In this document: positions 44,316-56,013 of the stretch, one piece after another | Layout of the letters: the number at the start of each line of letters is the position of its first letter | Numbering within the stretch: position 1 is the stretch's first letter | Origin: Dendrobium chrysotoxum | Lineage: Eukaryota; Streptophyta; Magnoliopsida; Asparagales; Orchidaceae | DNA: 64,000 nucleotides | Direction of reading: 5' to 3' | Assembly (NCBI GenBank): GCA_019925795.1 | Contig: CM034312.1 | Location: 25,881,914 to 25,945,913, forward strand | Made by a program: the position numbers and the translations under genes | Notes under the pieces: generated by a model | Databases searched by the model: none | Told to the model about the DNA's origin: nothing | What the model saw: only the letters and a program-made list of their open reading frames with translations

Positions 44316-45452
44316 CTAGAACGGAGGCGGATCCTGATCAGAAAAAGAAGGTGGCAGTGGTGGGTTGAAGTAGTGGTGAATGGCTTGAAAATGGGCTCCA
44401 ATCCAAGCAATGTCCTGGTCATGTTGTTGTTGCTGCTGCGCAGCATCAGTGAAGCGCTGGATGTCCTCGGCGTGCCACTGCTCCTGGGCAACCACATAGG
44501 AGTCAAATCTGGCCTCCCACTGATCGAAGCGCTGCACCAGGTGGTCAAAGGGAGAGGCAATATGAAGGGGAGCAGGTGCCTCGGGTGCAGCAGGAACTGG
44601 AATAGCCTCTTCCTCTTCCTCCTCAACATCCGGGGCGGGCTCCGGATGTAGTCGGGTGCTGTGTAGGATGTGGAATGAGTTGTTTGTGAAGAAGGAAGGA
44701 GGGACATCAGGAGGAACATGATACTGAAGGTCATATTTTGTTTCTAAGGCATAATGAATGAGATGACCTAAAGCTAGATTTGGGCGACGCCTGTGACCCG
44801 GATCTCTAATGGTGGTTAGGTGTTCTATGTATCGGATAATAAGATCAGAGGCATTAAACTCTCGATGGGCCATGATGTAGTAGGTGGTCAAGGATAGTAA
44901 CGAGGAGATGTGAATTCGATCCCCCACCTTTGGAATGACGGAGGAATAAAGGACATGCTGAATTGTTCGTACGTCCTTAAGAAGTGAAGTGCAAGCATTG
45001 TCATGATAGGGTGCATTTATATTGTGAAGGAAGTGATTGGCGACACTCCAATCATAGTCAGGATCGGTGATAAGCGTGTGGAGTTTGTCGCTAGTGACAG
45101 ACAGGTTAAGAATATTGTGAAAATCTTGGATAGTTAGTTCCACGGGATGTTGATTGACGTATGAGCGAAGAGTGGAATAGTCCATGGAAATGCGCAAATT
45201 GGAATAGAAAATTTGAAGGAGTTTAAGATTAAAAGGAAAGGCTAAGGTCAAGATGAAGGTGAGGGAGGTGTGTGCGAACAGATCTAGAATAGGATAAGTG
45301 AGAGTGCGGGGATTTACAATTTTAGAGTGTGTGATCCCCACGTCATGATAGCACTCGAAAGCAGCTTGATCGGCTGCATTTGAAAAGCGAGGATCAATAT
45401 ATCCCCGGGAGGAACTCGCACCCTTTTGCCGTGAACGTTTGCCACCAGCCAT
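44316..45452 (-). CDS. third ORF of the Sirevirus, 378 codons, unbroken
   Basis: An intact frame between the pol/array region and the 3' LTR. The product starts with a basic segment (MAGGKRSRQKG). It has a predicted globular centre (about residues 45-265), an acidic and Pro/Ala-rich linker (277-295), and a probable coiled-coil tail with a Gln run (about 300-362), ending Pro-rich. No signal peptide or obvious transmembrane helix is visible, so a retroviral-type envelope role is not supported. The pattern FYSNLRIS (82-89) followed by SYVNQHPVELTIQDFHNILNL resembles FxxN..YVRGxxVxFD..INxxL of proteins annotated as putative plant transposon protein, including the outer element's own ORF. It is open while gag and pol of the same copy are broken. 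Function unknown. Confidence 0.75.
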   Translation of the reverse strand: MAGGKRSRQKGASSSRGYIDPRFSNAADQAAFECYHDVGITHSKIVNPRTLTYPILDLFAHTSLTFILTLAFPFNLKLLQIFYSNLRISMDYSTLRSYVNQHPVELTIQDFHNILNLSVTSDKLHTLITDPDYDWSVANHFLHNINAPYHDNACTSLLKDVRTIQHVLYSSVIPKVGDRIHISSLLSLTTYYIMAHREFNASDLIIRYIEHLTTIRDPGHRRRPNLALGHLIHYALETKYDLQYHVPPDVPPSFFTNNSFHILHSTRLHPEPAPDVEEEEEEAIPVPAAPEAPAPLHIASPFDHLVQRFDQWEARFDSYVVAQEQWHAEDIQRFTDAAQQQQQHDQDIAWIGAHFQAIHHYFNPPLPPSFSDQDPPPF

Positions 45453-45536
45453 TAGGAATCAAAAGTGAAGGAGAGTAGAGGGAGAAAGAGTGTGGAAAAT
45501 CCTCAAGAAAATGGCTGTTTAAATAGATCTTGGCTG

Positions 45537-46075
45537 GATCGTCCCGTACGATCGCGAGATCGTCCAGGACGATCAGTACAATTATTACGGCCTGGACGAT
45601 TGGTCAAAAAGGTGGTCCAATCGTCCAGGACGATCAGAGATTGTCCAGGATGATTAGACATAGACGATCATCCCGAGGAGTCAGGCTGGACGACCGTTGA
45701 CGAATAGTATCATCCAGGATGATTAGGTGGATCATCCTGGACGATGTGCAATAAGTGTGACGGACGGGCCGAATTCCAATCGTCCAGCGGCTGACACGTG
45801 GATCGTCCAGGATGATAAGGTGGATCGTCCAGGATGATGGATAATAATTGGTGCAATGTCAGCCGTTTGATCAGATCAGGAAGATATGGATCATATCGTC
45901 CAGGATGATGTAAGGATCATCCAGGACGATCACCAATAATTGGAGTTTTTCAGCAGCAGGAGTAGTGTGTGTATGATTTTGAATGAATCATCCAGGATGA
46001 TGTTTGGATCGTCCAGGATGAAGAGGATCATCCAGGATGATCGGGGTATCATCCAGGATGATGTGAAGAAAACAG
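45537..46075. repeat. palindrome array upstream of the third ORF
   Basis: About 17 copies of the same ATCGTCCnGGACGAT palindrome as in the LTRs, here between pol and the third ORF, ending about 85 bp before the ORF start in the direction of transcription. Many units show CG changed to CA or TG (ATCATCCAGGATGAT). Short open frames crossing the array are artefacts. Confidence 0.85.
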
Positions 46076-47373
46076 AAAAAGATGGATGATGAAGATGACA
46101 GATCAGGATCCCAAAAATACAACCATGAAATCAAAATAAAATAAAAATGAATAAAACTCACAGCAAAAACACATAAAAGCAACGATTTTTTTTTGATCAA
46201 GCTGCTCGAGTAAATCAGAATTTTTTCTTGATTTTAGATCCAAAAACCAATAAGAAGATGATTGACATCGCTGAAATTCAGAAAAGTTTGGAAAAATCAA
46301 CTTTTGTAACTCCAACCCCGGGCACCTTATCGATGCAAACATCTTTCAAAACAAAAATTTGATTCAGAAGAAAAGAAATTAGATTTGAAAAGAGATCCTT
46401 TCAAGCCTCGTTCCAGAAAAATATCTGATATAATAGTGTTACAAAGTAATCAGAAATCAGGATTTTCAAACACAAGCTTTTGAAAGTATTAAGCGGCACA
46501 CAGATTTTTCTAAGACCTTTAACGATCTGAAAGGAAAGAAAGCTTGGTTGGGCTCAATTTGTGCCTCTTTTTCAATTTATTTGGCGCTTTGCTCATCTTT
46601 TTATTTTTTATATACTTTGTGTATCTTTTAGTTGGCGATTTTTTACATCTTTTCAGCTTTGGGCTCATTTTATGCCTCTTTTTCAATTTATTTGGCACAC
46701 TGCGCATCTTTTGTAAGCTTTCTCCTTTTCATAATCATTAAAGAGTCCCAGCTGTGAAATTATCTTCCAGACATAGGAGATGACTCTCCACAATAAGGAA
46801 GAATGATTCACAAAATAAAAGCCATACATTATATGATAAATACAATCACTTGGTCTAGAAAATCAAACTAATGACTCAAGACTTTGAAAACACTATTGAT
46901 ATGAGGTAGATTACTGTAGGAAGATAAAATAATCTCTATTTCAAAAACTAACATTTTAATTTTGAAGAGGATTTTTATCCAAAAGAAACTATACACCAGT
47001 AAAGGAGTTAGAGAAAGAGAAACAATCATCAATGTTTCTTCCCTTTAACAGATTCAGTGGAATCAATCACTGCTTACCAGCTTCCAAATAAAAACAAGAT
47101 AAAAATCCCAATCAAAAATTCAGATTATCAGAAGCAGTGAGCGGTGATCAGATTTTGAAAAACATAAAACAGTAAGTGTAAGATATGAACCAGTGAATAA
47201 AAAGCAGGTAGAAAATCACATCAAAGTAAATGCTCAAATCAAACTAATAGCAAGGCTAAAATAGAAATCAGTAGAAGAAATAAAATCAACTGAAAGCAAA
47301 TAATCAAACCAAAAACTAACTAACAGAAAACAAAATAACAATCAGAATAATCAAAAATCAGCAGTCATCAGAA
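46076..47373 (-). other. spacer between pol and the palindrome array
   Basis: AT-rich, without a supported gene. It contains a local tandem duplication: GGGCTCAATTTGTGCCTC (46550) and GGGCTCATTTTATGCCTC (46661), each followed by TTTTTCAATTTATTTGGC, offset 111 bp. Confidence 0.55.
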
Positions 47374-50300
47374 TCAAGCATTTATATCAATCACTCCTAA
47401 TCTGGTTCTCAAAATACTAAATGAGTTAAAGGCCAGTGGTTTAGTGAATATGTCAGCCAGCTGATTTTCAGTTGCTACATGATGTAGCTCAATGTCTCCT
47501 TTTGTAATATGCTCCCTAATGAAGTGATGCCTTATATCAATGTGTTTGGTCCTAGAATGTTGGATTGGATTCTTAGAGATACATATGGCACTAGTATTAT
47601 CACACAGAATAGAAACTGTGCCAACAGGTAATCCTAAATCCAAGACTTGTTGCTTCAACCAAAGAACTTGGGCCACACAACTTCCTAAGGCAATGTACTC
47701 AGCTTCAGCAGTGGAAAGTGCAACTGAGTTCTATTTTCTACTGGACCAGGAGACTAGAGACTGTCCTATGAATTGATAAGTTCCAGAAGTGCTCTTTCTA
47801 TCCACCCTACACCCCGCAAAGTCAGAATCAGAATATATAATGATCTCAAAAGAGGTGCTATGCCTAGGGTACCAGATTCCTATGTTTAGGGTCCCTAAAA
47901 GATATCTAAGAATTCTTTTAACATCAGTCAGGTGGGACTCTTTAGGATCAGCCTGAAACCTAGCACAATGACAGACACTAAACATGTTATCAGGTCGGCT
48001 AGTAGTCAGGTAAAGCAGTGATCCTATTATTCCTCTATACTTCTTCTGATCAACAAATTTTCCACTTGAATCCTTATCTAACTGAACTGAGGAGGTCATG
48101 GGAGTATTGATTGGCTTAGCTTTATCCATTTCATATTTCTTCAAAATATCCTTAGTGTATTTAGATTGATTGAGAAAGGTTCCATCATCCGTTTGCCTTA
48201 TGCTAAACCCCAAAAAGTAGGATAATTCTCCCATCATACTCATCTCAAACTCCTTACTCATTATTTTAGAAAACTCATCACATAAATATTTATCAGAAGA
48301 TCTAAAAATTATATCATCAACATAGATCTGGACAATGAGTAAGTCATCCCCTATTTTCCTCAGAAAAAGGGTGGTGTCTACGCTCCCCTTAACAAACTCT
48401 TTTTCTAACAGGAATGTGCTAAGCCTCTCATACCAAGTTCTGGGTGCCTGTTTCAATCCATATAAGGCCTTTTTTAATTTATAAACATGATTTGGATATT
48501 GGGAACTCTCAAAACCTGGGGGTTGTTCTATAAAAATATCTTCTTTTATTACCCCATTTAAAAAGGCACTCTTGACATCCATTTGAAACACCTTAAATCT
48601 CTTATAACAGGCAAAGGCTAGTAGCACTCTAATGGCTTCCAATCTAGCTACAGGGGCAAAAGTCTCCTCAAAATTAATCCCTTCTATATGATTATACCCC
48701 TTAGCCACCAATCTTGCCTTATTTCTCACCACCACAACAGAATCATTCATCTTATTCTTAAAGACCCACTTGGTTCCCACAATACTTTAATTTTTAGGTC
48801 TTTCTACTAGCTCCCAAACATCATTCCTTACAAACTGATTCAATTCTTCTTGCATAGCTAAGATCCAAAACTCATCCGAAAGGGCTTGATTGATGTTGGT
48901 GGGTTCAGTCATTGAGATGAAGGCAGAATGATTTACTTCCTTCCTAAGTCCATGCCTAGTCCTAACACCTTCAGAAGGGTCTCCTAAGATCAGTTCTTTA
49001 GGATGACTCGAAGAATATCTCTAATCTCTAGGTAACTTGGTTTGAGGGTTTACCCTTTCCTCCAGATTTTTATTTCTAACCCCTTGGGTAACCTCACTAA
49101 TCTCTTCATCTTCTGCTTCAAATCTGGACTCCTTAGGATCAGATTCATCAAACACTACATAGGTTATTTCTTCCACCACCAAAGTCCTCTTATTGAACAC
49201 CCTAAAGGATTTCCCCACACTTGAATATCCTAAGAACACTCCTTCATCTGATTTGGGGTCAAATTTTCCTAAGGGTGACTTCCCGTTGTTCAGAATGAAA
49301 ACCTTACAGCCAAAGACATGGAGGTGGGACAGATTTGGAGTTCTACCCTTAATGATCTTATAAGGTGTCTTGTTCAGTTTGACTCTCACATTCACCCTAT
49401 TCAACACATAACAGGCAGTGTTCACCGCTTCAGCCCAAAAGTATTTTGGAAGTGAATACTCGGCAAGCATGGCTCTAGCGGCTTCCACTAAGGTCCTGTT
49501 CTTCCTTTCAGCTACCCCGTTCTGCTGAGGGGTCCTAGGAGCTGAAAAATTATGACTAATCCCTTGATCCTCACAAAAACTTCCAAATCTTTTATTTTCA
49601 AACTCCCTTTCGTGATCACTATGGATGGTAATAATCTCACATCCTAACTTCTTCTGAATCCAAGTAGAGAAAGATCTAAACTCATCAAATGACTCAGATT
49701 TATGTGACAAAAATTTCACCCAAGTGAACCTTGAATAATCATCTACAATCACAAACCCATAGACTCTCCCCCCTAAGCTGGCAGTGCTAATGGGTCCAAA
49801 GAGGTCCATGTGAAGAACTTCTAAAGGTCTAGAGGTGCTAATGTCCTTAACAGAGTGAAACGATGACTGGACTTACTTCCCCAACTGACAGACATCACAC
49901 AGGTGATCCTTAGTGAACTTAAGCTTGAGCACACCTCTAACTAAGTCCTTTTAGGTGACTCTCCTAAGGGTTTTCATACTAGTATGACACAATCTCCTAT
50001 GCCATAACCAAGACTCATCAGCAGCAGTTTTTAAGCAAATTGAATTATCAGATTTAATGCAACTTACATCCAGCTTGTAGACGTTGTTGATCCTTTGCCC
50101 CTGCAAAACAACTTCATCATTTAAGCTTAAAATGCAGCCAGTGGGCAGGAATTTGATGCTGTATCCCTTGTCACAAAGTTGACTGATGCTCAGCAAGTTA
50201 TGTTTCAGTCCATCTACAAGCAAAACATTATCAATCATAAAATTCTTTGAATCACCAATTATACCTGTGCCTACCACCTTCCTGGTGGTGTTATCTCCAA

Positions 50301-50430
50301 GTGTAACCTTGCCTCCAGCTCTGGCCTCCAGCGAAATGAACTGATTTGCATCTCCAGTCATGTGTCTCGAACATCCTCTGTCCAGGTACCACATGCTCTC
50401 ATGATGTCTTGTGTGAGAGCACTCCTACAA
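47374..50430 (-). pseudogene. Sirevirus pol: protease, integrase, RT, RNase H
   Basis: Copia-order polyprotein, nearly all in one frame. Domains in order: protease remnant WYLDRGCSRHMTG (50390) with the catalytic D-S/T-G changed to D-R-G; pre-integrase WLWHRRLCHTSMKTL (about 50010); integrase (49809-49021) with DLFGP, IHSDHE and QQNGVAERKNR, giving the D-D-E triad; reverse transcriptase (48780-47731) with KARLVAKGYNHIEGI, QMDVKSAFLNG and the catalytic YVDD; RNase H (47676-47374) ending LADIFTKPLAF. In-frame stops at 49951, 49021 and 47731 interrupt it; the spacings (141, 240 and 54 bases) keep frame. The frame differs from gag, so a gag-pol shift exists as well. It is inactive through few, recent-looking lesions. 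Confidence 0.9.
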
Positions 50431-50435
50431 AAATA

Positions 50436-52246
50436 TCAAACGTCAGTCTTAACAACCCAAACAGGTTTGGGTTCCTTCTTATGAAGAGAAGAATGCAATG
50501 CGTGCGTGCTGTGCTGTGAAACAGGCAGTTTGGGCCTCCACACCCAATGTGTACTATGGTGAATAGTGCAGGTGTGGGAAATATGTCCTAACATGCCACA
50601 TAAATAACATCTAACACCAGAAAAAGGATTAACTAATTGTCGTGAGTAATAGTGCCTCTTCCTAGAAGTGTATGAAACATGCTTTGATGAACTTACAACA
50701 GATTTTTCAAAAGGCGGCGGTGCATAAAACTGATCAAAAGTAGGTGATTTTTTGTTCTTTTCAAAAGCAGCAATTTTCACTCTTAAAAATTCATTCTCCT
50801 TGTTAAGACTAGCAATCTCAAAAGTTCTTGCACTTTCATTACTTTCTAAATCACATGCCATATCTTTTAATTTCTTAAAGGTAGCTTCTAATTCAACATG
50901 TGATATTTTTAATGCATCATACTCAACTGTTAAATCAGAATACTTTCTATTAAGTTCATCAAACTCATCTAGTAAAGCCATGTGATTGCTATCAAAAGTA
51001 GAATGATCCTTAATCAACACATCATGCTCTTTTTGCAAAGTCAAATAATCCAGTTTCAAACTAGCATGGGTTTTCTTAAGCTTCCTATACGATGCATAAA
51101 TTTTTTCAGATACTTCAAATAATTGATTGTAAGTAAGCTCACATACCTCTTCCTGGTCCGACTGACCATGGTGATCATCAGCCATCAGACACAAGTTTAT
51201 TTCCTCCTCTTCAGCTTCAGTCTCAGAGGAGTCAGATGCAGAGTCTGCCCAGAACACCTTTTGTATCCGCTTCGTATCCTTTCTGAACTTTGGTTTCTCC
51301 TCACCCTTCTCCTTGCTTGGGTGAGCCTTGAGTGTAGGACAATCCACCTTTATGTGTCCAGGCTTCCTGCATTCAAAACAAACAGATTCAGATGAACCTT
51401 TAAAGTTTCTACTGGTCTTACCTTTGTTCTACTTTTGAATATTCTTATTCTTCTTCCTTAGAAAGCTCTTGAATTGCCTTGTGATTAAGGCAACATCATC
51501 ACTATCAGACCCAGAAGTGCTAGCATCTGAATCTTTAGCCTTTAGCTCCACTGTCTTCTCCTTCTTTCGTTCACCTGCAACAAGTTATCTTTGGTTCACC
51601 CCTTGCTCGTAAGCAATGAGTGATCCAAGTAAGCTGTCAATAGAGTAAGTATTTAAATCTTTAGATTTCGTGATCGCAATAATCTTAGCATCGTAAGAAG
51701 CAGGCAAACATCTAAGAATTTTGTTCACTCTTTCATAATTACTTAGTTCTCTTCCTTAGCATGCAAAGAGGTAACGATTTGAGTGAACCTTGTGTACATT
51801 TCTGAAATCGTTTCACTAGGTTTCATGCGAAAAAGTTCGTAATCATGTAGCAAGATGTTTAACCTAGACTATTTGACTTTAGTTGTACCTTCATATATTA
51901 TACACAATCTATCCTAGATTTCTTTACCCGTTGTACAAGTAGAAACACGCATATAGTCTTCAGATTTTAAAGCACAAAAGAAACAGTTCAAACATTTTGC
52001 ATTTAACTGTGCTAAATCACGATCATCAAAAGTCCAATCTGCAAACGGGAGTTCAGTTTTCACATTGTTAATCAATCTAAAAGGTGGTTTGTATCCATCC
52101 TTAACTAACATCCACATGCAATAGTCAATCGATTGAAGAAAAGTAGACATGCGTGTTTTCCAAAAATCAAAAGGAATATTATCAAACAATGGTGGTCTTG
52201 TAATAGAATAACCTTCAGCAGTATTACGATTGTTACAGTTAGCCAT
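50436..52246 (-). pseudogene. Sirevirus gag with coiled coil and zinc knuckles
   Basis: The start MANCNNRNTAEGYSITRPPLF, typical of copia gag, opens at 52246, about 40 bp after the primer site. A stop at 51914 closes the first 110 residues. Capsid sequence then continues with frame changes (about 51880-51600: MKPSETISEMYTRFTQIV-like readings). A first zinc knuckle CFECRKPGHIKVDC lies at about 51390-51345. The 51347-50436 frame holds a Ser/Glu-rich acidic section, a long heptad-like coiled coil (about residues 75-205 of that frame), and a second knuckle CYLCGMLGHISHTC. The long coiled-coil C-terminus is characteristic of Sirevirus gag. This copy cannot make the whole protein. Confidence 0.85.
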
Positions 52247-52284
52247 GGATCAAATTCAAAAGTTTTTAAACCTAAATTTTGAAT

Positions 52285-52299
52285 CCCGCTTTGATACCA
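52285..52299 (-). other. primer binding site, initiator tRNA-Met type
   Basis: TGGTATCAAAGCGGG on the minus strand, two bases (AG) after the LTR end CTTTCA. It matches the copia primer site TGGTATCAGAGC with one change. Confidence 0.85.
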
Positions 52300-52930
52300 C
52301 TTGAAAGTTCGATAGGGATGTTAAACCCTAGTGAACTAGTCCTGAGGCTAACCAAGAGGGGGGGTGAATTGGTTATTTAAAAATTTCATGAGGAACAGAA
52401 AAATCTTTTCGATACTTTGCACCGGAAATAAGTAAACAACAACGAAAAGATCAATCACAGATATTCACCCAAGCAGTTAATATCAGAAAAGTAAAGTGCA
52501 GAACAGAATCAGAAAAGTAAACTAAATTTTATAGTGGTTTGGTCAACTTGACCTACATCCACTCCCCAGAGCCTCCCCTCCGGGTATTGCACTAAACAAA
52601 AAGTGTCTCTCCTTTTACTCCCACAGCAAGCCAGAGAAGCATATACAAAACCTCCTTTTCACCACACGGTGAGGCAAAAAAACCGACCTCCTTTTACTTC
52701 AACCTGAAGCGGGCAGAGAACCCTGGATCTTCTTGCGAACGATCCTCCCACAATAAACACTAACTAGACGAAAGACTACGAGCAGAGAAGACGACTCTGA
52801 TCCGTGCTTAGAGCAACCTTAGTGAATCCCTCACTAACTCTCCCTCACAAGATCCTCTCTCTCTCTCTCTCTCTAGGGTTTCTCTGGGAAGAAAAGTGGC
52901 AAAAGATTTTTCTTGTTTGAAGAAAAATAT

Positions 52931-52938
52931 CTTTTATA
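52931..52938 (-). promoter_or_regulatory. TATA box of the Sirevirus 5' LTR
   Basis: TATAAAAG on the minus strand, in the same position as in the 3' LTR. It is the likely promoter for the element's transcript, running toward lower coordinates. Confidence 0.6.
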
Positions 52939-52975
52939 GGAGGGCTTAAAATTTGCCCTAAATCTCAATTGGTCG

Positions 52976-53635
52976 GCCATGATCATCCAGGACGATCAGT
53001 TCAAAATCATCTGTTTAAGCCTAGACGATCTGGCTCTTCTAGACGATCAGTAGAAAAAATTGATCATATCATCCCGTATGATCCTGCGATCGTCTGGGAC
53101 GATTAGTACAAATCAAGGAATATCGTCCAGAAGATAGTTCGGGTCGTCCAGAGAAACTTGCGCTGGACGACCAAAAAATGACTTGATCGTCTAGGACGAT
53201 AAGGGTATCGTCCTGTATGATTAGTTCAAAAAGTGCCAAAATCATCCTAAGCATAGTTCGGGACATACAGCTGAAATGCACTAGACGATCATGATCATCC
53301 GGGATGATCCTGCGATCGTCCAGGATGATATGATCGTATCAATCAAAAATAAATTGCTTTTCTTAATTACCAAATTAAATTAGGCATGATTGTACTGAAT
53401 CGTCCAGGATGATACACGTATCGTCCGGGACGATCAGACCAAATATCTTAAAATAAAAACTTGCCTAACTTGATCTGGCGGCTGAGAATTTCTGATTTGA
53501 GCATATCGTCCTGTACAATCCAAAGATCATCCAGGATGATCTGCTTAATCAGACCCTCTTAACTTAGTCGTCCTAATTAGGGTTTTTATTTTTACCTGAT
53601 CGTCCAGGACGATGTGAATATCGTCTAGGACGATC
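52976..53635. repeat. palindrome array in the 5' LTR
   Basis: The same units as at 43136-43825 in the same order, lying upstream of the TATA box in the direction of transcription. Several positions differ from the other LTR by CG to CA/TG changes, for example the GATCATCCAGGACGATC unit at 52981. Confidence 0.85.
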
Positions 53636-53885
53636 TGAACAAAAAATGAACAAAAACTCTAATTCACTCAAGCTCTCCCCCTGAGTGTGTGTGTGCAAGG
53701 TTACTTAGCTGGGGGATCAGTTACATTACAATTGACTCAAGAAAAAGAAAAATAGTACATTGGACACACTTGGACCCGATCTTGAGTTGGCTTGAGTGGC
53801 TCGTAATCTTTTATGCCTGAAACAGGTTAGCCAAGCAAAACACACTGGAAACATATTTTTCATCATCAAAACCAGATTTGCAACA

Positions 53886-54830
53886 CTAATTTTAAATGTT
53901 ATGTGAGAGGGAGATGGGAACCTTTTAACTATTCTATTATAAATATAGTTCTTAAAATATAAGATATAGAATTTGAGGAATATTTTCCTTTTAGCCATGC
54001 ACCTTTTGATTCCTAAGAAATTTTGGATTTACTTTGTTGACCAAATAGTGAAGCTCGGTGGAAGACTAGAGAAGAGAAAATCATTAATTTCTCTGCCTCC
54101 TATATGAATCAAACCTCTAAGGCCTGGTACTATTTTATCTCAGCCTACATTCTCCCTAGCAAGAACATTAGTGAAGTAACCAAGGATAGAGCCCTCCTAA
54201 ATTTCACCATTCAAAAGGGCCACACTATTAGCATTGGAAGGTTGATCATGTCTTCCCTTACATACATTATGAGAGGATCTACTTCAGAGGGTTTAGGTGA
54301 CCCATCTTTAGTATATGCTCTTTATACAGTAGTAGGAGTGAGGGGAGATCAAAATGAAGAATAATTGTTCCGCATAGCTATTCTCACTAGGGGTAAAATT
54401 CTGAGCATTAGACAATCTGATAAAGAAGAGATTGATCTTAGTGAGCCCAAGTCTTCTAGAGGGATAGGGAGCAGTACCAACATGAAGAGTACTAGGACTC
54501 CTAAATCTTTAAGTGATTAGGTGATAGACTTGAGTGGGAAAATGGAGAAGGTGACTTGGTTTTGTGATGATTCACGAGATTGGCAATTTGAAATGAAAAT
54601 GCAGATGGATTATACAATGGACCAGTAAGAGAAATACTACCAGTACACATCTGATTTTAATGAGTCTCTTATTGGAATATTAAGAAACAGTATATTTGTT
54701 GAAAGGCTAGAGAAATATCAATTTTCTCCTACACTTGAGTACTGACCCTTAATTTGGCAACCTGAAGAGAGAATGAAGAGGAGAAAGAAGATTAGGAAGA
54801 CCTTAATTTTGAGGGGTAGGCTTGAGAGAG
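53886..54830 (+). pseudogene. outer-element ORF, copy B, 3' part
   Basis: It resumes exactly at the host sequence interrupted at 42445. The frame 54104-54364 (WYYFISAYILPSKNISEVTKDRALLNFTIQ) is closed by TAA after GDQNEE. The same frame then continues with further stops through LSEPKSSRG, a Gln/Tyr-rich stretch (DQ-stop-EKYYQYTSDF) and RRKKIRKTLILRGRLERER near 54830. The readable sequence after the TAA suggests the ancestral protein was longer, about 400 residues, with an architecture like the nested element's third ORF. Confidence 0.55.
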
Positions 54831-56013
54831 AGAGAGAAAAAAAAATTATTATCTTATTCTATTTGTATTTTTATTTTATTTCATTTTGTATTTTCATTTA
54901 TAGTCTAGCTGAAGACTTTAAACTTAATGCTTCTAAGATGCAACCCATACATGTATGATATTAGAATCAGTCATGCTAATGTAAAGATATATCATGTTTT
55001 GTTTCTAACATATATTTTATACATTGTTCATCACTAATATGAAAATATGTGTTTATAATATTTGTTTATGTGTTTATTTACATATTAGAAAATTTTCTTC
55101 ATGCTTAAATTATTATTGTCCTCCCATTACTTTTATATTCTAATTATTTAGTTAACCCTTATAAAAATGATAATTAAAATTTATGAAAAATTAGGATAAT
55201 ATTAAAACCCTAGATCTTAGTTTGAATGAACTCTATTTATACTTCAAAGATTGGAAAAACTAATACTTAACTCATTCAACCGTTTGAGCTATTATCCTAA
55301 TTTGAACTTATAAGCTATACCTTTATGAATTTAACTTTTTATTCTAAGATAAATAATTAGCATTAAAAATTAGATATGAGTAGATTATAACTTAAATCAT
55401 AGCTAATAAGAAGATGGAATTAGTAATCTCATCATGTCCATATATTAAATTATTAAGATTATATAAGCATCCTAAAGCAGAAGCTGATATTCAAAATTAC
55501 TAATTATGTACTCCAAAAAAAAAAGAACTACAAATTGTTTTTAAGAAGAAAAAGAAATGAAAAATATCAAAAGAAAAAGATGAGTAGATTCAAAAATTGG
55601 TATCAGTGAAAGCTTAAGATTTAAAATACAATCTTATACAAAAACTATAAAGGATAAGATAAGAAAGAGGTAATGTAAGGGATGGTGAACTAATGAAAGT
55701 ACAATTTTAATTATAACCATATCTAATAATTAAAATTATATTATTTACTTCAACATTCAAAATTTAATGATTAAATCTATAACCTAAAATTTAAAATTAG
55801 GTAAAAATAAGAATGATTGATTAAGTTTAACTATTGATATTTTTCCAAACTAGAAGTATAGCTTTGATTCATTTTACTAATTCTAGATAGTGATGTATTA
55901 TCCTATATTTTAGTAATTTTAGATTGTCACTTTTTATTTTGGTTAATCACTTAATCATATTTACAAACTTTTATTTGTTTGAGGATAATTAAGAGTTTAA
56001 GCTGAGAAAAATT
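54831..56013 (+). other. 3' internal region of the outer element, second copy
   Basis: Non-coding and AT-rich, collinear with 38701-39843. It ends at a weakened polypurine tract, AAGCTGAGAAAAATT, before LTR C. Confidence 0.6.

Larger units (their letters stand above)
52302..53885 (-). repeat. 5' LTR of the Sirevirus
   Basis: A 1584-bp LTR pairing with 42446-44062 over its full length. It abuts the CTAAT duplication at 53886 and the primer site at 52299. Confidence 0.9.
42441..53890 (-). mobile_element. complete Sirevirus-like Ty1/copia retrotransposon
   Basis: The element proper spans 42446-53885 (11,440 bp) on the minus strand. CTAAT target duplications flank it at 42441-42445 and 53886-53890, and removing it rejoins the host element's reading (compare 37715-37730). 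The order on the minus strand is 5' LTR, tRNA-Met-type primer site, gag with coiled coil and zinc knuckles, pol in the copia order (protease, integrase, RT, RNase H), a palindrome array, a third ORF, polypurine tract and 3' LTR. Extra length, a coiled-coil gag, an ORF after pol and palindromic repeats are hallmarks of the Sirevirus (Maximus/SIRE) lineage. By eye the first about 190 bp of the two LTRs differ at about 11 positions, mostly transitions, so the insertion is not recent. Confidence 0.9.

Noticed and set aside
44316..45452. Envelope gene of an endogenous retrovirus
   Set aside because: No signal peptide, transmembrane helix or furin-like site is visible; the product resembles plant transposon accessory proteins.
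43136..53635. CRISPR array from repeated palindromic units
   Set aside because: Spacing is irregular, units vary, there are no unique spacers of constant length, no cas genes, and the units lie inside retrotransposon LTRs of a plant genome.
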